A stretch of 64,000 nucleotides of DNA from Nitrobacter sp. Nb-311A (lineage in GTDB: Bacteria > Pseudomonadota > Alphaproteobacteria > Rhizobiales > Xanthobacteraceae), in contig NZ_AAMY01000009.1 in NCBI RefSeq assembly GCF_000152905.1, positions 1 to 64,000 on the forward strand. Direction: 5' to 3'. The notes under the pieces were generated by a model. It saw only the letters and a list, made by a program, of their open reading frames with translations. It ran no database searches and had not been told where the DNA came from. Shown one piece after another: positions 15,532 through 25,266 of the stretch (positions are counted from its first letter, which is position 1; each line of letters begins with the position of its first letter). The translations under genes were made by a program, and so were the position numbers.

Positions 15532-16108
15532 CGATACGAGTCTCCATGAGACATCTCGCACGCTCGACGATCTCACAAGCAGGACACAGGCGCTCACGAT
15601 CAGCGCAGGCGGCTTCGCGCGGGCAATGACGCAGGCTTTTTCGTCGTCGATCACCGGCGGCAGGCAGTTCGACGACGTGCTGAAGACGCTGGCGCTGCGG
15701 GTCTCCAGTCTCGCCGTGACGGCGGCGTTCAAGCCGCTGACGGCGAGCCTGACCAGCGGCATCTCCAGTCTGTTCTCTGGCCTCGCCGGAAGCATCGGCT
15801 CGTTCGGCGGCGTGCAGGCCCATGCTCTCGGCGCCATCAAGCCGTTCGCGGCCGGCGGCGTGATCGGCGCGCCGAGCTATTTTCCGCTGATGGACGGCGG
15901 CGTCGGCCTCGCCGGCGAGGCGGGACCGGAAGCGATCATGCCGCTCACGCGCGGACCTGACGGCCGGCTCGGCGTGTCCGGCAAGGGCGGCGGCAACACG
16001 ATCACGGTGCAGATCGCGACGCCCGACCTCGACGGCTTCCGCCGCTCCGAGAGTTACGTCGCGGGCCAGATCGCGCGTGCGGTGGCGCGGGGACAGCGGA
16101 GCCTGTGA
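15524..16108 (+). CDS. GTA tail tape measure protein (gp11)
   Basis: A 194-residue protein matching the short tape measure protein of alphaproteobacterial GTAs. It begins with a helical region, then FKPLTASLTSGISSLFSGLAG, a glycine-rich part, the hallmark KPFAAGGVIGAPSYFPLMDG and GLAGEAGPEAIMPLTRG. Such proteins set the tail length and line the tube. The ATG at 15524, behind GGGAGGA, is preferred to an upstream in-frame start at 15464. Confidence 0.9.
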   Translation: MTDDTSLHETSRTLDDLTSRTQALTISAGGFARAMTQAFSSSITGGRQFDDVLKTLALRVSSLAVTAAFKPLTASLTSGISSLFSGLAGSIGSFGGVQAHALGAIKPFAAGGVIGAPSYFPLMDGGVGLAGEAGPEAIMPLTRGPDGRLGVSGKGGGNTITVQIATPDLDGFRRSESYVAGQIARAVARGQRSL

Positions 16109-16111
16109 CGC

Positions 16112-16754
16112 ATGACCAGCTTCCATGAAGTGCTATTTCCGCTCGATGTCGCGCTGAAGAGCGCGGGCGGGCCGGAGCGGCGCACCGACATCGTGAGTTT
16201 CGGCTCGGGCCGCGAGGCGCGCAATGCGCGCTGGGCGCAGTCGCGGCGGCGCTTTGATGCCGGCTACGGCGTCAGGACGCTGGAGGCGTTGCAGGCCGTC
16301 GTCGCTTTCTTCGAGGAGCGGCGCGGCAGGGCTCTACGGCTTTCGCTGGCGAGACCGGCTGGATTGCTGTTCCGCGGCGACCGGCAGCGTTATCTCGCCG
16401 CTCGATCAGGTTATCGGGATCGGCGACGGAACGATATCGACGTTTCAGTTGATCAAGACATATGGCGGCGCGTTCGCGCCTTACGCACGCGCGATCGGAA
16501 AGCCCGTGAACGGCAGCGTGCGGGTCGCGGTCGCCGATGGCGAGGTTGCGGCTGGGTCGGCCTTCACCTGCGACGCCGCCACCGGCGTCGTGACGTTTCT
16601 CCCCGAGCACACGCCGCCGCCGGGAGCGGCGGTCACCGCCGGATTCAAGTTCGACGTGCCGGTGCGCTTCGATACCGACTATCTCGAAGTCGATCTCGCG
16701 ACCTTCGCCGCCGGCGCTATTCCGAAGATTCCGCTGGTCGAAATCAGGTTGTGA
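16112..16754 (+). pseudogene. GTA gp12 (DUF2460 distal tail protein), frameshifted
   Basis: The first 73 codons from 16112 (MTSFHEVLFPLDVALKSAGG to FEERRGR) match gp12. Then the sense passes to another frame (LYGFRWRDRLD, later SPLDQVIGIGDGTISTFQL to IPLVEIRL) and ends at 16754. Removing one G from the GGG run at 16329-16331 restores a full reading frame of about 213 codons, the normal size. gp12 forms the ring joining tail tube and baseplate. Either the gene is dead or there is a sequencing error; if dead, the GTA tail cannot assemble normally. Confidence 0.85.
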
Positions 16755-16758
16755 CCCG

Positions 16759-16897
16759 TCACCCTCCCCTTGAGGGGGAGGGTCGCCGCGAAGGCAATGG
16801 GCGGCGGAGTGGGTGATCGATAGTTCTCACACCTCACTCCACCCCACCCCGATCCTCGCTACGCTCCGATCGACCCTCCCCCTCAAGGGGAGGGTGA
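16759..16897. repeat. palindromic intergenic repeat
   Basis: Two 27-base arms (16759-16785 and 16871-16897) are near-perfect inverted copies, with cores CCTCCCCTTGAGGGGGAGGG and CCCTCCCCCTCAAGGGGAGG. Each arm is itself palindromic, and the inner part also pairs partially. It resembles a mobile palindromic repeat inserted between gp12 and gp13. The transcript could fold into a long hairpin within the operon. Confidence 0.8.
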
Positions 16898-16907
16898 AGG
16901 AAATCAC

Positions 16908-17801
16908 ATGCGTTCTGTTCCCTCCGCGCTTCAGGCCAAACTCGACTCCGGCGCGACCACGCTGGCGCGCTGCTGGATCGTGACTCGCCGCGACGGCGTC
17001 GTGCTCGGCTTTACCGATCACGACCGCGATCTGACGATCGGCAGCGTCGTCTGCCGCGCCGCCACCGGCTTCACCGCTTCGGAGGCGACCAGCCGGTTCG
17101 ATCTCGCTGTCGACGGCGCCGAGATATCGGGCGCGTTCTCGGACGATTCACTGAGCGAGGCCGATCTTGCCGCCGGCCGCTACGATGCCGCCGAAGTCGC
17201 GACCTGGCTGGTCGATTGGAGCGACGTCTCGCTGAGGATCCTGATCGCGCGCGGCACGATCGGAGAGGTCCGGCGCGAGGGGGCTGCGTTCACCGCGGAA
17301 CTGCGCGGACTCGCGGACGCGCTGGCGCAGGATAGCGGACGCCTGTTTACGGCGCGGTGCGGTGTCGATCTCGGCGACGGGAAATGCCGTGTCGATCTGA
17401 CCAGCTCGGCGTTTCGCCGCAGCGGGATGGTCACGGCTATCGAAGGAACGTCGATCATTGCCGTCTCTGGTCTTTCCGGCCTTGCGGCCGGCTGGTTCAC
17501 GGCGGGACGATTGAACTGGACCGGCGGGGCCAATGCCGGCCTTGCGATCGAAGTCAAACAGCACCGCGTCGTCGCAAGCGAGGTGCGATTGTCACTGTGG
17601 CAGGCGATGGCGGAGCCGATAGCCATCGGCGACAGCTTCGTGATTACCGCCGGTTGCGACAAGAGTTTCGCGACCTGCCGCGACCGCTTCGCCAACGCCG
17701 ACAATTTCCGGGGCTTTCCCCAGATTCCCGGCAACGATTTCGTCGTCAGCTATCCGCTGCCCGGTTCGCCCGACAATGGCAACGGCAGCAAGGCGCTGTG
17801 A
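16908..17801 (+). CDS. GTA gp13 (DUF2163 baseplate hub protein)
   Basis: A 297-residue protein of the DUF2163/phage_BR0599 family. Recognisable parts are DGVVLGFTDHDRDL, the LVDWSDVSLRILIARG strand and the C-terminal IPGNDFVVSYPLPG. Cysteines Cys151, Cys160, Cys250 and Cys257 stand in two pairs (CGVDLGDGKC and CDKSFATC). In the Rhodobacter GTA the hub protein holds an iron-sulfur cluster through four such cysteines, so the same is likely here. It is intact. The start follows the palindromic repeat, with GAAGG ahead of the ATG. Confidence 0.9.
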   Translation: MRSVPSALQAKLDSGATTLARCWIVTRRDGVVLGFTDHDRDLTIGSVVCRAATGFTASEATSRFDLAVDGAEISGAFSDDSLSEADLAAGRYDAAEVATWLVDWSDVSLRILIARGTIGEVRREGAAFTAELRGLADALAQDSGRLFTARCGVDLGDGKCRVDLTSSAFRRSGMVTAIEGTSIIAVSGLSGLAAGWFTAGRLNWTGGANAGLAIEVKQHRVVASEVRLSLWQAMAEPIAIGDSFVITAGCDKSFATCRDRFANADNFRGFPQIPGNDFVVSYPLPGSPDNGNGSKAL

Positions 17802-17812
17802 AGGAGCCGCCC

Positions 17813-18259
17813 GTGACCTTCCCCCGTATAACCCGCGCGGCCATCGTCGCGGAAGCCCGCGCCTGGATCGGCACGCCCTATCGGCATCAGGCCTCGCTGA
17901 AGGGCGTCGGCTGCGACTGCCTCGGCCTGGTGCGCGGCGTCTGGCGCAATTGCATCGGCGATGAGCCGGAAGCGCCGCCGCCCTACGCGCCGGACTGGGC
18001 CGAAGCAAAAGGCGACGAGACACTGGCCGCGGCGGCGCTGCGTCATCTCGTTCCTGTCGCGCGCGAGGGTTTCGGGGCCGGCGATGTTCTGCTGTTCCCG
18101 TGGCGTGACGGGTTCATCGCCAAGCATGTCGCGATCGCGTCGAGCGAGCGCACCATGGTCCATGCGCATGACGGCGCGGCCGTCTGCGAGATCATCCTCG
18201 CGCCATGGTGGCGGCGGCGGCTGGCTTATGCATTTCGTTTTCCCGGAGTCTCGGTCTGA
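17813..18259 (+). CDS. GTA gp14 NlpC/P60-family peptidase
   Basis: A 148-residue cell-wall peptidase domain. The active-site segment GVGCDCLGLVRGVW holds the likely nucleophile Cys36, and KHVAI supplies the histidine about 65 residues later. WIGTPYRHQASLKG is typical of the GTA version, which sits in the baseplate and is thought to open peptidoglycan during DNA entry. The GTG at 17813 is preferred because AAGGAG lies seven bases upstream; an earlier GTG at 17798 overlaps the gp13 stop. It overlaps the next start (TGATG). Confidence 0.87.
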   Translation: MTFPRITRAAIVAEARAWIGTPYRHQASLKGVGCDCLGLVRGVWRNCIGDEPEAPPPYAPDWAEAKGDETLAAAALRHLVPVAREGFGAGDVLLFPWRDGFIAKHVAIASSERTMVHAHDGAAVCEIILAPWWRRRLAYAFRFPGVSV

Positions 18260-21200
18260 TGGCAGCGCTGGTTCTTTCCGTTGCAGGCGGCGCAGCCGGC
18301 GCGTTGTTCGGGCCGGCGGGTGCGATCGCCGGGCGTCTCGCCGGCGCGCTGATCGGTAACGTCGTCGATCGCAAACTGTTCGGGCCGGGCAATCAGACCG
18401 TCGTCGGTCCGCGCCTCGCCGATCTCGATGTGATGGCCTCGACCGAGGGCGCGCCGATTCCGCGTGTCTACGGTCGTGCGCGGCTGTCGGGCCAGGTGAT
18501 CTGGGCGACCCGGCTTGAAGAGGTCGTCAACAGCGAAACCTCGTCATCCGGCGGCAAGGGCGGCGGCCTGTTCAGCGGACCGAGCACGACGACAATCACC
18601 TACAGCTATTTCGCCAACTTCGCGATCGGTCTTTGCGAAGGCGTGATTGGCCGTGTCGGGCGAATCTGGGCCGACGGCAGTCCGCTGGATATTTCCGGCC
18701 TGACCTTCCGGGTCCATCGCGGCACCGAGGATCAGGCTCCCGACGATCTGATTGTTGCTAAAGAAGGGGCGGGAAACGCGCCAGCCTATCGCGGGCTCGC
18801 TTATGTCGTGTTCGAGCGGATGCCGCTGGCAAAATTCGGCAACCGGATTCCGCAGCTTTCATTCGAGATCATCCGCCCCATAGGCCAGCTCGAACAAATG
18901 GTGCGCGCGGTGACGCTGATCCCCGGCACTACCGAATTCGGCTATGAGCCGTCCGCCATCGTGCGATCGCTCGGTCCGGGTCAGTCGGCGCCGGAAAACC
19001 GGCATGTGGCGAATGCCGACTCCGATGTGATCGCGGCGCTCGACGATCTGCAGGGCATGTGCCCCAATCTCGAAAGCGTGGCCGTGGTGGTGGCGTGGTT
19101 CGGATCGGACCTTCGCGCCGGAAGCTGCGTCGTGCGTCCCGGCGTCGACAACGCGAGCAAGACCACGCGCGGCAGCGATTGGTCAGTGGCGGGGGTGACG
19201 CGGGGAAGCGCTTACGTCGTGTCGCAGGTCGACGGCCGTCCGGCATTCGGCGGCACGCCGTCCGACGCCAGCGTGAGACATCTGATCGCGGAGCTGAAGG
19301 CGCGCGGCCTCAAGGTCACGTTCTATCCCTTCATCATGATGGATATTCCGGCCGGCAACAGCTTGAGCGATCCGTGGAGCGGAGCCGCGTCGCAGCCGCC
19401 CTATCCCTGGCGCGGCCGCATCACCTGCGATCCCGCGCCGGGCCAGCCGGGCTCGCCGCAAGGCACCGCCACGGCGGCAACGCAGGTCGCCGGCTTCTTC
19501 ACCGGTGGAAGCTGGAACTACCGCGCCATGATCCTGCATTATGCGAGTCTCGTCGTGTCGGCCGGAGGCGTCGATGCGTTTCTGATCGGCTCGGAGTTAC
19601 GCTCGCTGACGCGCGTGCGCTCGGGGGCGGGCGTCTATCCTGCCGTCGATGCGCTGGTGACGCTTGCGGCGGAGGTGAAATCCATCGTCGGCTCGTCGAC
19701 GGTCGTGACCTATGCCGCGGACTGGACCGAATATGGCGCCGATGTCGTCGACGCCGGCGCGTCCGAGGTTCGCTTTCCGCTCGATCCGCTGTGGGCGTGC
19801 AGTGCGATCGACGCCGTAGGAATCGACTATTATGCGCCGCTCGCGGACTGGCGCGACGAGGCTGGGCACCTCGACTCTCACATCGCGGCTTCCACCTATG
19901 ATCTCGGCTACCTCGCGGGCAATATCTATGGCGGCGAGGGGTTCGATTGGTATTACACCGATGGCGCCGCGCGCGCCGCGCAGAGCCGTACGCCGATTAC
20001 CGACGGACTTGGCAAGCCCTGGACGTTCCGCGTCAAGGATATCAAATCGTGGTGGTCGTCGGCGCATCATGAGCGGGTCGGCGGGGCCGAACTCTCAAGC
20101 CCGACCGCGTGGGCGCCGCAAGGCAAGCCGGTCTGGCTGACGGAGGTCGGCTGCCCGGCGGTGGACAAGGGCGCCAACCAGCCGAACGTGTTTCCCGATC
20201 CCAAATCGTCGGAAAACCATCTGCCGTATTTCTCCAACGGCAGCCGCGACGATCTGATCCAGCGCCGCTATCTGCAAGCCTTTCTCGGCAAGCTGGATCC
20301 GTCGTTCGGCGCGGCGGATGCCGACAATCCCGTCTCGTTGATCTACGGACGGCGGATGATCGAGCCGTCCGCGATCTACCTTTGGACCTGGGATGCGCGA
20401 CCCTATCCGGCGTTTCCCGCCGCGACCGAGGTCTGGAGCGACGGGCCGAACTGGCAGACCGGGCACTGGCTCACCGGCCGTCTCGGCGCAGCGCCGATGG
20501 ACGCGCTGGTGCAGGCGCTGCTTGCCGATTGCGGCGTCACCGACGCCGACACCTCGGCGCTGCGTGAAGCTTGCGATGGCTACGTGGTCGACCGACCGAT
20601 GTCGCCGCGCGCCATGATCGAACCGCTCGCCGGGGCTTACGCCTTCGATGCGTCCGCTACGGACGGAACGCTGCGTTTCGTGTCGCGGGGCGGAGTCCCT
20701 GTTGCGGAATTTTCTGAAGACGATCTGGTGCTGGCGGACGATGGCGGGCTGGCGCGGCTCACGCGCGCGCAGGAAACCGAACTGCCGCGCGAAGCGCGCT
20801 TCGGCTTTACCGATGGGACGGTTGATTACAGACGCTCTGCTGTGACCTCGCGCCGGCTGGCCGGCGGCTCGAACAGGAGCGTTCATTCCGATCTTGCCGT
20901 TGTCAGTGATGACGCGGCGATGGCGCGCCGGACCGAGATCTGGCTTCAGGATTTGTGGGCCGGCCGCGAAAGCGCCGGGTTCTCGCTCGGCCCGCAATGC
21001 CTGTCGCTGACGCCGGGCGATGTGATCGCGGTGACGGTCAACGGTCGGCGGCGATTGTTCGAAATCGGCGCGCTGCTCGATGCCGAAGCGCGGCAGGTTA
21101 CCGCCCGCAGCATCGATCCCGAAGTTTTCTCCGTGCCGCTGTCGATTCCACGGCCGACGCGGCCTGCGATTCCAGCGGCGCTCGGACCGGTTCAGGTTGC

Positions 21201-22116
21201 CGTGCTTGATCTGCCGATGATCGAGCCATTGGAGCCGCCGGTCCTGACGCGGCTCGCCGTCTTCGCCCACCCTTGGCCGACGTCGGTGACGGTCTGGACC
21301 TCGCCTGACGGCGCGGGTTTTCAGCCGGCCGCGATCATTCCGGCACCCTCGACCTTGGGCGAAACGCTCGATCCGCTACCGGCGGGAGCCTCGGGGCGAT
21401 GGGATCACGGCAACGTTTTGCGCGTGCGCCTCTACGGCGGTGCGCTCACCTCGGTGTCTGATGCCCGCGTGCTCGCCGGCGCCAACGCGGCGGCCGTGCA
21501 GAACCCGAACGGTGATTGGGAGGTTTTGCAGTTTGCCAATGCGGAGCTGGTGGACGCCGGCACCTATGAACTGTCACGCCTGTTGCGCGGGCAGGCCGGC
21601 AGCGATTACGCCATCGCTGAGGTGTTGCCGCCGGGCGCACCCTTCGTCCTGCTCGACACGCGTCTTGCGCCGCTGGCGAAAGGGTTGAACGCGCTGGATC
21701 GTCCGATGCTGGTGCGCCTTGCCGCCGCCGGACGCAGCCATGACGATCCCACAGCCGTCGCGCTGACGGTGACGCCGCGCGCGACGGCCCTGCTGCCGCT
21801 GTCGCCGGTTCATGTGAAGGCGGCCCGCGAGAGCGGCGGTGTTCGCATCTCGTGGATTCGCCGGACCCGCATCGACGGCGATGGCTGGGGTATCGAAGTG
21901 CCGCTGAGCGAGGATGTCGAAGCCTATACGCTCGACATTCTCTCAGGCGGCGCGATCGTGCGCAGCATCGCATGCAGCGTTTCGGAAGCGTTTTATCCCG
22001 ATGCGGACGAGCTGGCGGATTTCGGCGCGCCTCAGGCAAGTCTGCATCTTCGCGTCGCGCAAGTCTCCGCGACCGTCGGCGCCGGTCATTCCACTGAACT
22101 CACTCTCACCCTCTGA
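18259..22116 (+). CDS. GTA gp15 baseplate/host-specificity protein with TIM barrel
   Basis: A 1285-residue protein, the largest of the GTA tail. It starts with glycine-rich hydrophobic segments (AALVLSVAGGAAGALFGPAG), then a conserved phage-tail region (DLDVMASTEGAPIPRVYGRA). The centre, about residues 390-720, is a GTA-type TIM barrel (SLVVSAGGVDAFLIGSELRS, FDWYYTDGAARAAQSRTPIT, KPVWLTEVGCPAVDKGANQP). The C-terminal half carries a phage tail domain and fibronectin-like strands. It forms the tail tip that contacts the recipient surface. The start at 18259 overlaps the gp14 stop; the longer open frame from 18205 lies inside gp14. Confidence 0.92.
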   Translation: MAALVLSVAGGAAGALFGPAGAIAGRLAGALIGNVVDRKLFGPGNQTVVGPRLADLDVMASTEGAPIPRVYGRARLSGQVIWATRLEEVVNSETSSSGGKGGGLFSGPSTTTITYSYFANFAIGLCEGVIGRVGRIWADGSPLDISGLTFRVHRGTEDQAPDDLIVAKEGAGNAPAYRGLAYVVFERMPLAKFGNRIPQLSFEIIRPIGQLEQMVRAVTLIPGTTEFGYEPSAIVRSLGPGQSAPENRHVANADSDVIAALDDLQGMCPNLESVAVVVAWFGSDLRAGSCVVRPGVDNASKTTRGSDWSVAGVTRGSAYVVSQVDGRPAFGGTPSDASVRHLIAELKARGLKVTFYPFIMMDIPAGNSLSDPWSGAASQPPYPWRGRITCDPAPGQPGSPQGTATAATQVAGFFTGGSWNYRAMILHYASLVVSAGGVDAFLIGSELRSLTRVRSGAGVYPAVDALVTLAAEVKSIVGSSTVVTYAADWTEYGADVVDAGASEVRFPLDPLWACSAIDAVGIDYYAPLADWRDEAGHLDSHIAASTYDLGYLAGNIYGGEGFDWYYTDGAARAAQSRTPITDGLGKPWTFRVKDIKSWWSSAHHERVGGAELSSPTAWAPQGKPVWLTEVGCPAVDKGANQPNVFPDPKSSENHLPYFSNGSRDDLIQRRYLQAFLGKLDPSFGAADADNPVSLIYGRRMIEPSAIYLWTWDARPYPAFPAATEVWSDGPNWQTGHWLTGRLGAAPMDALVQALLADCGVTDADTSALREACDGYVVDRPMSPRAMIEPLAGAYAFDASATDGTLRFVSRGGVPVAEFSEDDLVLADDGGLARLTRAQETELPREARFGFTDGTVDYRRSAVTSRRLAGGSNRSVHSDLAVVSDDAAMARRTEIWLQDLWAGRESAGFSLGPQCLSLTPGDVIAVTVNGRRRLFEIGALLDAEARQVTARSIDPEVFSVPLSIPRPTRPAIPAALGPVQVAVLDLPMIEPLEPPVLTRLAVFAHPWPTSVTVWTSPDGAGFQPAAIIPAPSTLGETLDPLPAGASGRWDHGNVLRVRLYGGALTSVSDARVLAGANAAAVQNPNGDWEVLQFANAELVDAGTYELSRLLRGQAGSDYAIAEVLPPGAPFVLLDTRLAPLAKGLNALDRPMLVRLAAAGRSHDDPTAVALTVTPRATALLPLSPVHVKAARESGGVRISWIRRTRIDGDGWGIEVPLSEDVEAYTLDILSGGAIVRSIACSVSEAFYPDADELADFGAPQASLHLRVAQVSATVGAGHSTELTLTL

Positions 22117-22122
22117 GACGCC

Positions 22123-24049
22123 ATGACAGACACACCGAATCTCGGGTTGCCGTATATCGACGGCAGCCAGGCCCAGAAGCACGTCACCCATAACGAGGCG
22201 CTGCGCATACTCGACGCGGCGGTTCAGATCGGCGTTCTCGATCTGACGCTCACCGCGCCGCCGTCGAGCCCGGCGGACGGTGAGCGGTACGTCGTCGCAA
22301 GCGGGGCGACCGGCGACTGGGCCGGGAAGGATGATGCGATCGCGACCTGGCAGGACGGCGCCTGGGCGTTCCTCACGCCGAAAGCGGGATGGTGTATCTG
22401 GTCGGCGGCGGATGAGAGCCTGTTCGTGTTCGACGGTTCCGCCTGGCAGGGCGCGGGCGGTACGGCATCGCTCGATAACGTGGCGCATCTCGGCGTCAAT
22501 ACCGCCGCCAGCAGTCCCCAACCTCCTCAGCGTCAAATCCAACGCCGCGCTGTTCGCCGCCATCGACGCCGTCGACGGCGGCACCGGCGACATGCGACTT
22601 CAGGTCTCGAAGGAGGGTTCGGCCAACACGGCGTCAGTATTTTTCTCGAACGGCTTTTCGGGGCGGGCTGAATTCGGGCTGGTCGGCGCGGACACCTTCA
22701 AGCTCAAGGTGTCGGCGGACGGCTCAGGCTGGATCGAGGCCCTCGATATCGATCAGGACACCGGCAACGTGACGCTGGCGCGCGGGCTGGCGCTGACCGG
22801 CGTTGTGTCTCCCGCGCAGATCACGGCCGATCAGGATGATTATGCTCCGGCGGGACTGGCGGCCGCGTCGGTGCTGCAAATCAGCTCGGACGCCCCGCGC
22901 GGCATTTCGGGCCTGGCAGGCGGGGCTGAAGGGCGCTGTCTCATCGTCATCAACGTGGGCAGCCAGCCGGTCACGCTGCTGAACGAAAGCACGTCGTCGT
23001 CGGCGTCGAATCGTTTTTCTCTCGACAACGACCTTACGATTTCCGCGAAGCAGGCTGCGATCCTGCGTTACGACGGCACCGCCGCGCGCTGGCAGGCGAT
23101 CGCGGGCGGGATGGCCGGGGCAGGGGCTTCCGGGGGCGGCTTCCTCTCCCCACCGCAAGGTCGTCTGACGCTTGCGAGCGGCGTGCCGGTGATGACGACG
23201 ACGCAAAGCGCGAAGACCACGCTTTATTACGCGCCTTACACCGGCAACCGGATTCCGGTCTATAACGGCGCTGAGATGGTGCCGACGGCATTTGCCGAAC
23301 TGTCCGTCGCGACGACGGACACGACCTATAATCCGGCTGCCATCGGCGCCGGCAAGGTCAACGATTGGTTCGTCTGGGACGACGGCGGCACGCTGCGGCT
23401 CAGTCATGGTCCGGACTGGACCGACGATACGACGCGTAGCGCCGGGACAGCATTGACCATGGTCGATGGCGTCCTGCTCAATGCAGTCGCGATCACCAAC
23501 GGCCCCGCCGCCTCGCGCGGAACGTATGTCGGCACCACCCGGAGCAATGGTTCGTCCCAACTTGATTTCCTCCTGGGGGCGTCAGCATCCGGTGGCGGCG
23601 CGGCGGTCGTCGGTCTGTGGAATATGTACAACCGGCGGCCGGCGCAGCTTTTCGTGCAGGATTCGACTGCGGGCTGGGCCTATACGAGTGCGGCGTGGCG
23701 CGCGGCGAACAACAGTGCCGGCAACCGGATCGCCTTCATATGCGGCCTGGTGGAGGATGGAGTCCAGGCGAGCTATGCAAGCCTTGCTTTTTCCACTTCG
23801 AGCGCCGTTCAGGTCGGCGTCAGTATCGCACTGGACGCGACAAATACGATCGCAGCGAATGCGACGAGCTTCACGACGTATTTCGCGGCCGGAATCAACA
23901 ACCAGATTTCGTGCATGGCGAATTATTCCGGGTATCCGGGTCTCGGTTTCCATTACTTGCAGGCGATCGAGTACGGCGGGACCAACGCCTTGTTCACCAG
24001 CGCCAGCGGCCCGACCCGTTCAGGTCTGAGCGCGACGATCTGGTATTAG
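22123..24049 (+). pseudogene. DUF2793 tail-fibre-like protein, frameshifted
   Basis: The first 130 codons (MTDTPNLGLPYIDGSQAQKH, VTHNEALRILDAAVQ, SLDNVAHLGVNTAA) are a DUF2793 domain as found after gp15 in GTA-like clusters. The sense then moves to the next frame (NLLSVKSNAALFAAIDAVDG) and stays open to 24049. Removing one C from the CCCC run at 22516-22519 joins both into one protein of about 641 residues. The long C-terminal part is Gly/Ser/Thr/Ala-rich and beta-like, consistent with a receptor-binding fibre. As with gp12 this is either decay or a sequencing error. Confidence 0.8.
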
Positions 24050-24145
24050 AGCGTTTTCAAGCGAAGTGGACACCGGTTCGCGTGAAGAAAACGCGACAAA
24101 ACAAAATCTGAGAGCCCGCTTCTGATTCTATCAGAAGCGGGAAGG
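24050..24145. repeat. dispersed repeat with 12-bp hairpin
   Basis: The block at 24053-24108 (GTGGACACCGGTTCGCGTGA core) is a repeat type common between genes in Bradyrhizobiaceae; an inverted relative lies at 29165-29212. It is followed by a perfect hairpin at 24115-24141 (CCCGCTTCTGAT, loop TCT). The hairpin may terminate the tail operon although there is no T run. Confidence 0.65.
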
Positions 24146-24229
24146 CTCGAGGGCGGACGGTTGGCCCGCCAAATCAAGCGCACCCGATTCCGCGAAAGAC
24201 TCCTCCGTAAGCCATAAGGATCCTGTTCA

Positions 24230-24895
24230 ATGCCGAACGCAGCCTTGGCCGCGAACGCTCCCGCCATGCCCGAATTCGGAGCCGCGCTTCGCAAGCTCTG
24301 GCCGCGCGGCAACAGCAAAATCGCCGGGCTGGTCGAGAGCATCACAGCAACAGCGCCGGCCGTATTTGACGAGTATGAGATCGTCACGCGGCCGCTGATC
24401 GCGCGTGTCATGGCCCAGATCAGCCATGAATGCGGGGCCGGGACGACTGTGATCGAGAACCTGAACTATTCGGCGGTCCGGATGACCCAGGTGTGGCCGT
24501 CGCGGTTTCCGAATGTGTCCAGCGCCGCGCCTTATGCCCATAATCCGCGCGCGCTTGCCAACAAGGTCTACAACGGCCGCATGGGAAATCGCGCAGGCTC
24601 CGACGACGGCTGGAATTTCCGCGGCCGCGGAGCCGTTCAAACAACGGGAAGGGACGGCTATCGGCGGCTCGCTGCGGCGACCGGTCTCGATGTCGTGACG
24701 CACCCCGATCTGGTGAACGATCCGGTGCATTTTCTGAAATGCGGCGTCGCGGATTTCGTCAACTGCGGATGCCTTCCGTTCGCGCGAAGGGACGACGTGC
24801 GGGGTGTCACAAAGCGGCTGAATGGCGGTCTCATCGGGCTGCGGGACCGCAAGGCATGGCTTGCGAGATGGAGGCGCGGCCTCGGAGTTCATTAA
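24230..24895 (+). CDS. GH19-type endolysin (chitinase-like muramidase)
   Basis: A 221-residue protein with the glycoside hydrolase 19 fold used by many phage lysins. Glu67 in AQISHECGAGT is the likely catalytic acid, and Glu76 (TVIENLNY) the second. KVYNGRMGNRAGSDDGWNFRGRG and TGRDGYRRL are family signatures. It should cleave peptidoglycan glycan strands for release of particles. There is no signal peptide, so export would need a holin, and a holin-like gene follows within 400 bases. Confidence 0.88.
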   Translation: MPNAALAANAPAMPEFGAALRKLWPRGNSKIAGLVESITATAPAVFDEYEIVTRPLIARVMAQISHECGAGTTVIENLNYSAVRMTQVWPSRFPNVSSAAPYAHNPRALANKVYNGRMGNRAGSDDGWNFRGRGAVQTTGRDGYRRLAAATGLDVVTHPDLVNDPVHFLKCGVADFVNCGCLPFARRDDVRGVTKRLNGGLIGLRDRKAWLARWRRGLGVH

Positions 24896-24909
24896 AGGAA
24901 ACATCTTTC

Positions 24910-25209
24910 ATGCTCTCTCAAATCGTCGGACCGGTGGATTTCGATTCCGCCGCCGTGCTTTGCGTTGCCTTCATCTGCCTCTCCATCGTTGCGACGTCGC
25001 TCGCGGTCACGCGGCGCAGCCGTCCCGTCCTCAATCAGGAATTTGAACTCGCGAAGATCCGGCTCCGGAATGAGGACGAAGCCAACAAGCGGCAGACTGA
25101 CGCCAAGCGAGACTGCGAGCTGGCCAGGATGGCGAGCGAGCGCGAGATCGAGTTCAAGCGCATCGACGCCAATCTGATTACTTCGCATGCGCGTGTTGCA
25201 AGCGAATAG
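24910..25209 (+). CDS. small membrane protein with coiled coil
   Basis: A 99-residue protein not assigned to a family. An N-terminal hydrophobic span (SAAVLCVAFICLSIVATSLAV, about 14-33) is followed by a charged helical tail rich in Glu, Lys and Arg (about 40-90), likely a coiled coil. The start at 24910 has AAAGGAAA upstream. Its place between endolysin and holin-like gene, 14 bases after the former, suggests a lysis accessory (spanin- or holin-modulator-like), but that is inference. Confidence 0.6.
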   Translation: MLSQIVGPVDFDSAAVLCVAFICLSIVATSLAVTRRSRPVLNQEFELAKIRLRNEDEANKRQTDAKRDCELARMASEREIEFKRIDANLITSHARVASE

Positions 25210-25266
25210 AACGCCCGCCGCGCGACGGCCTCGCGCAATTCTCAAGACATCAATCGGAGACAAGAT

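Noticed and set aside
14651-16126. 491-codon minus-strand open frame
   Set aside because: Antisense to gp9-gp11, which match GTA genes in order and size.
20095-21270. 391-codon minus-strand open frame
   Set aside because: Antisense to the well-recognised gp15 baseplate gene; Arg/Gly-rich without any domain.
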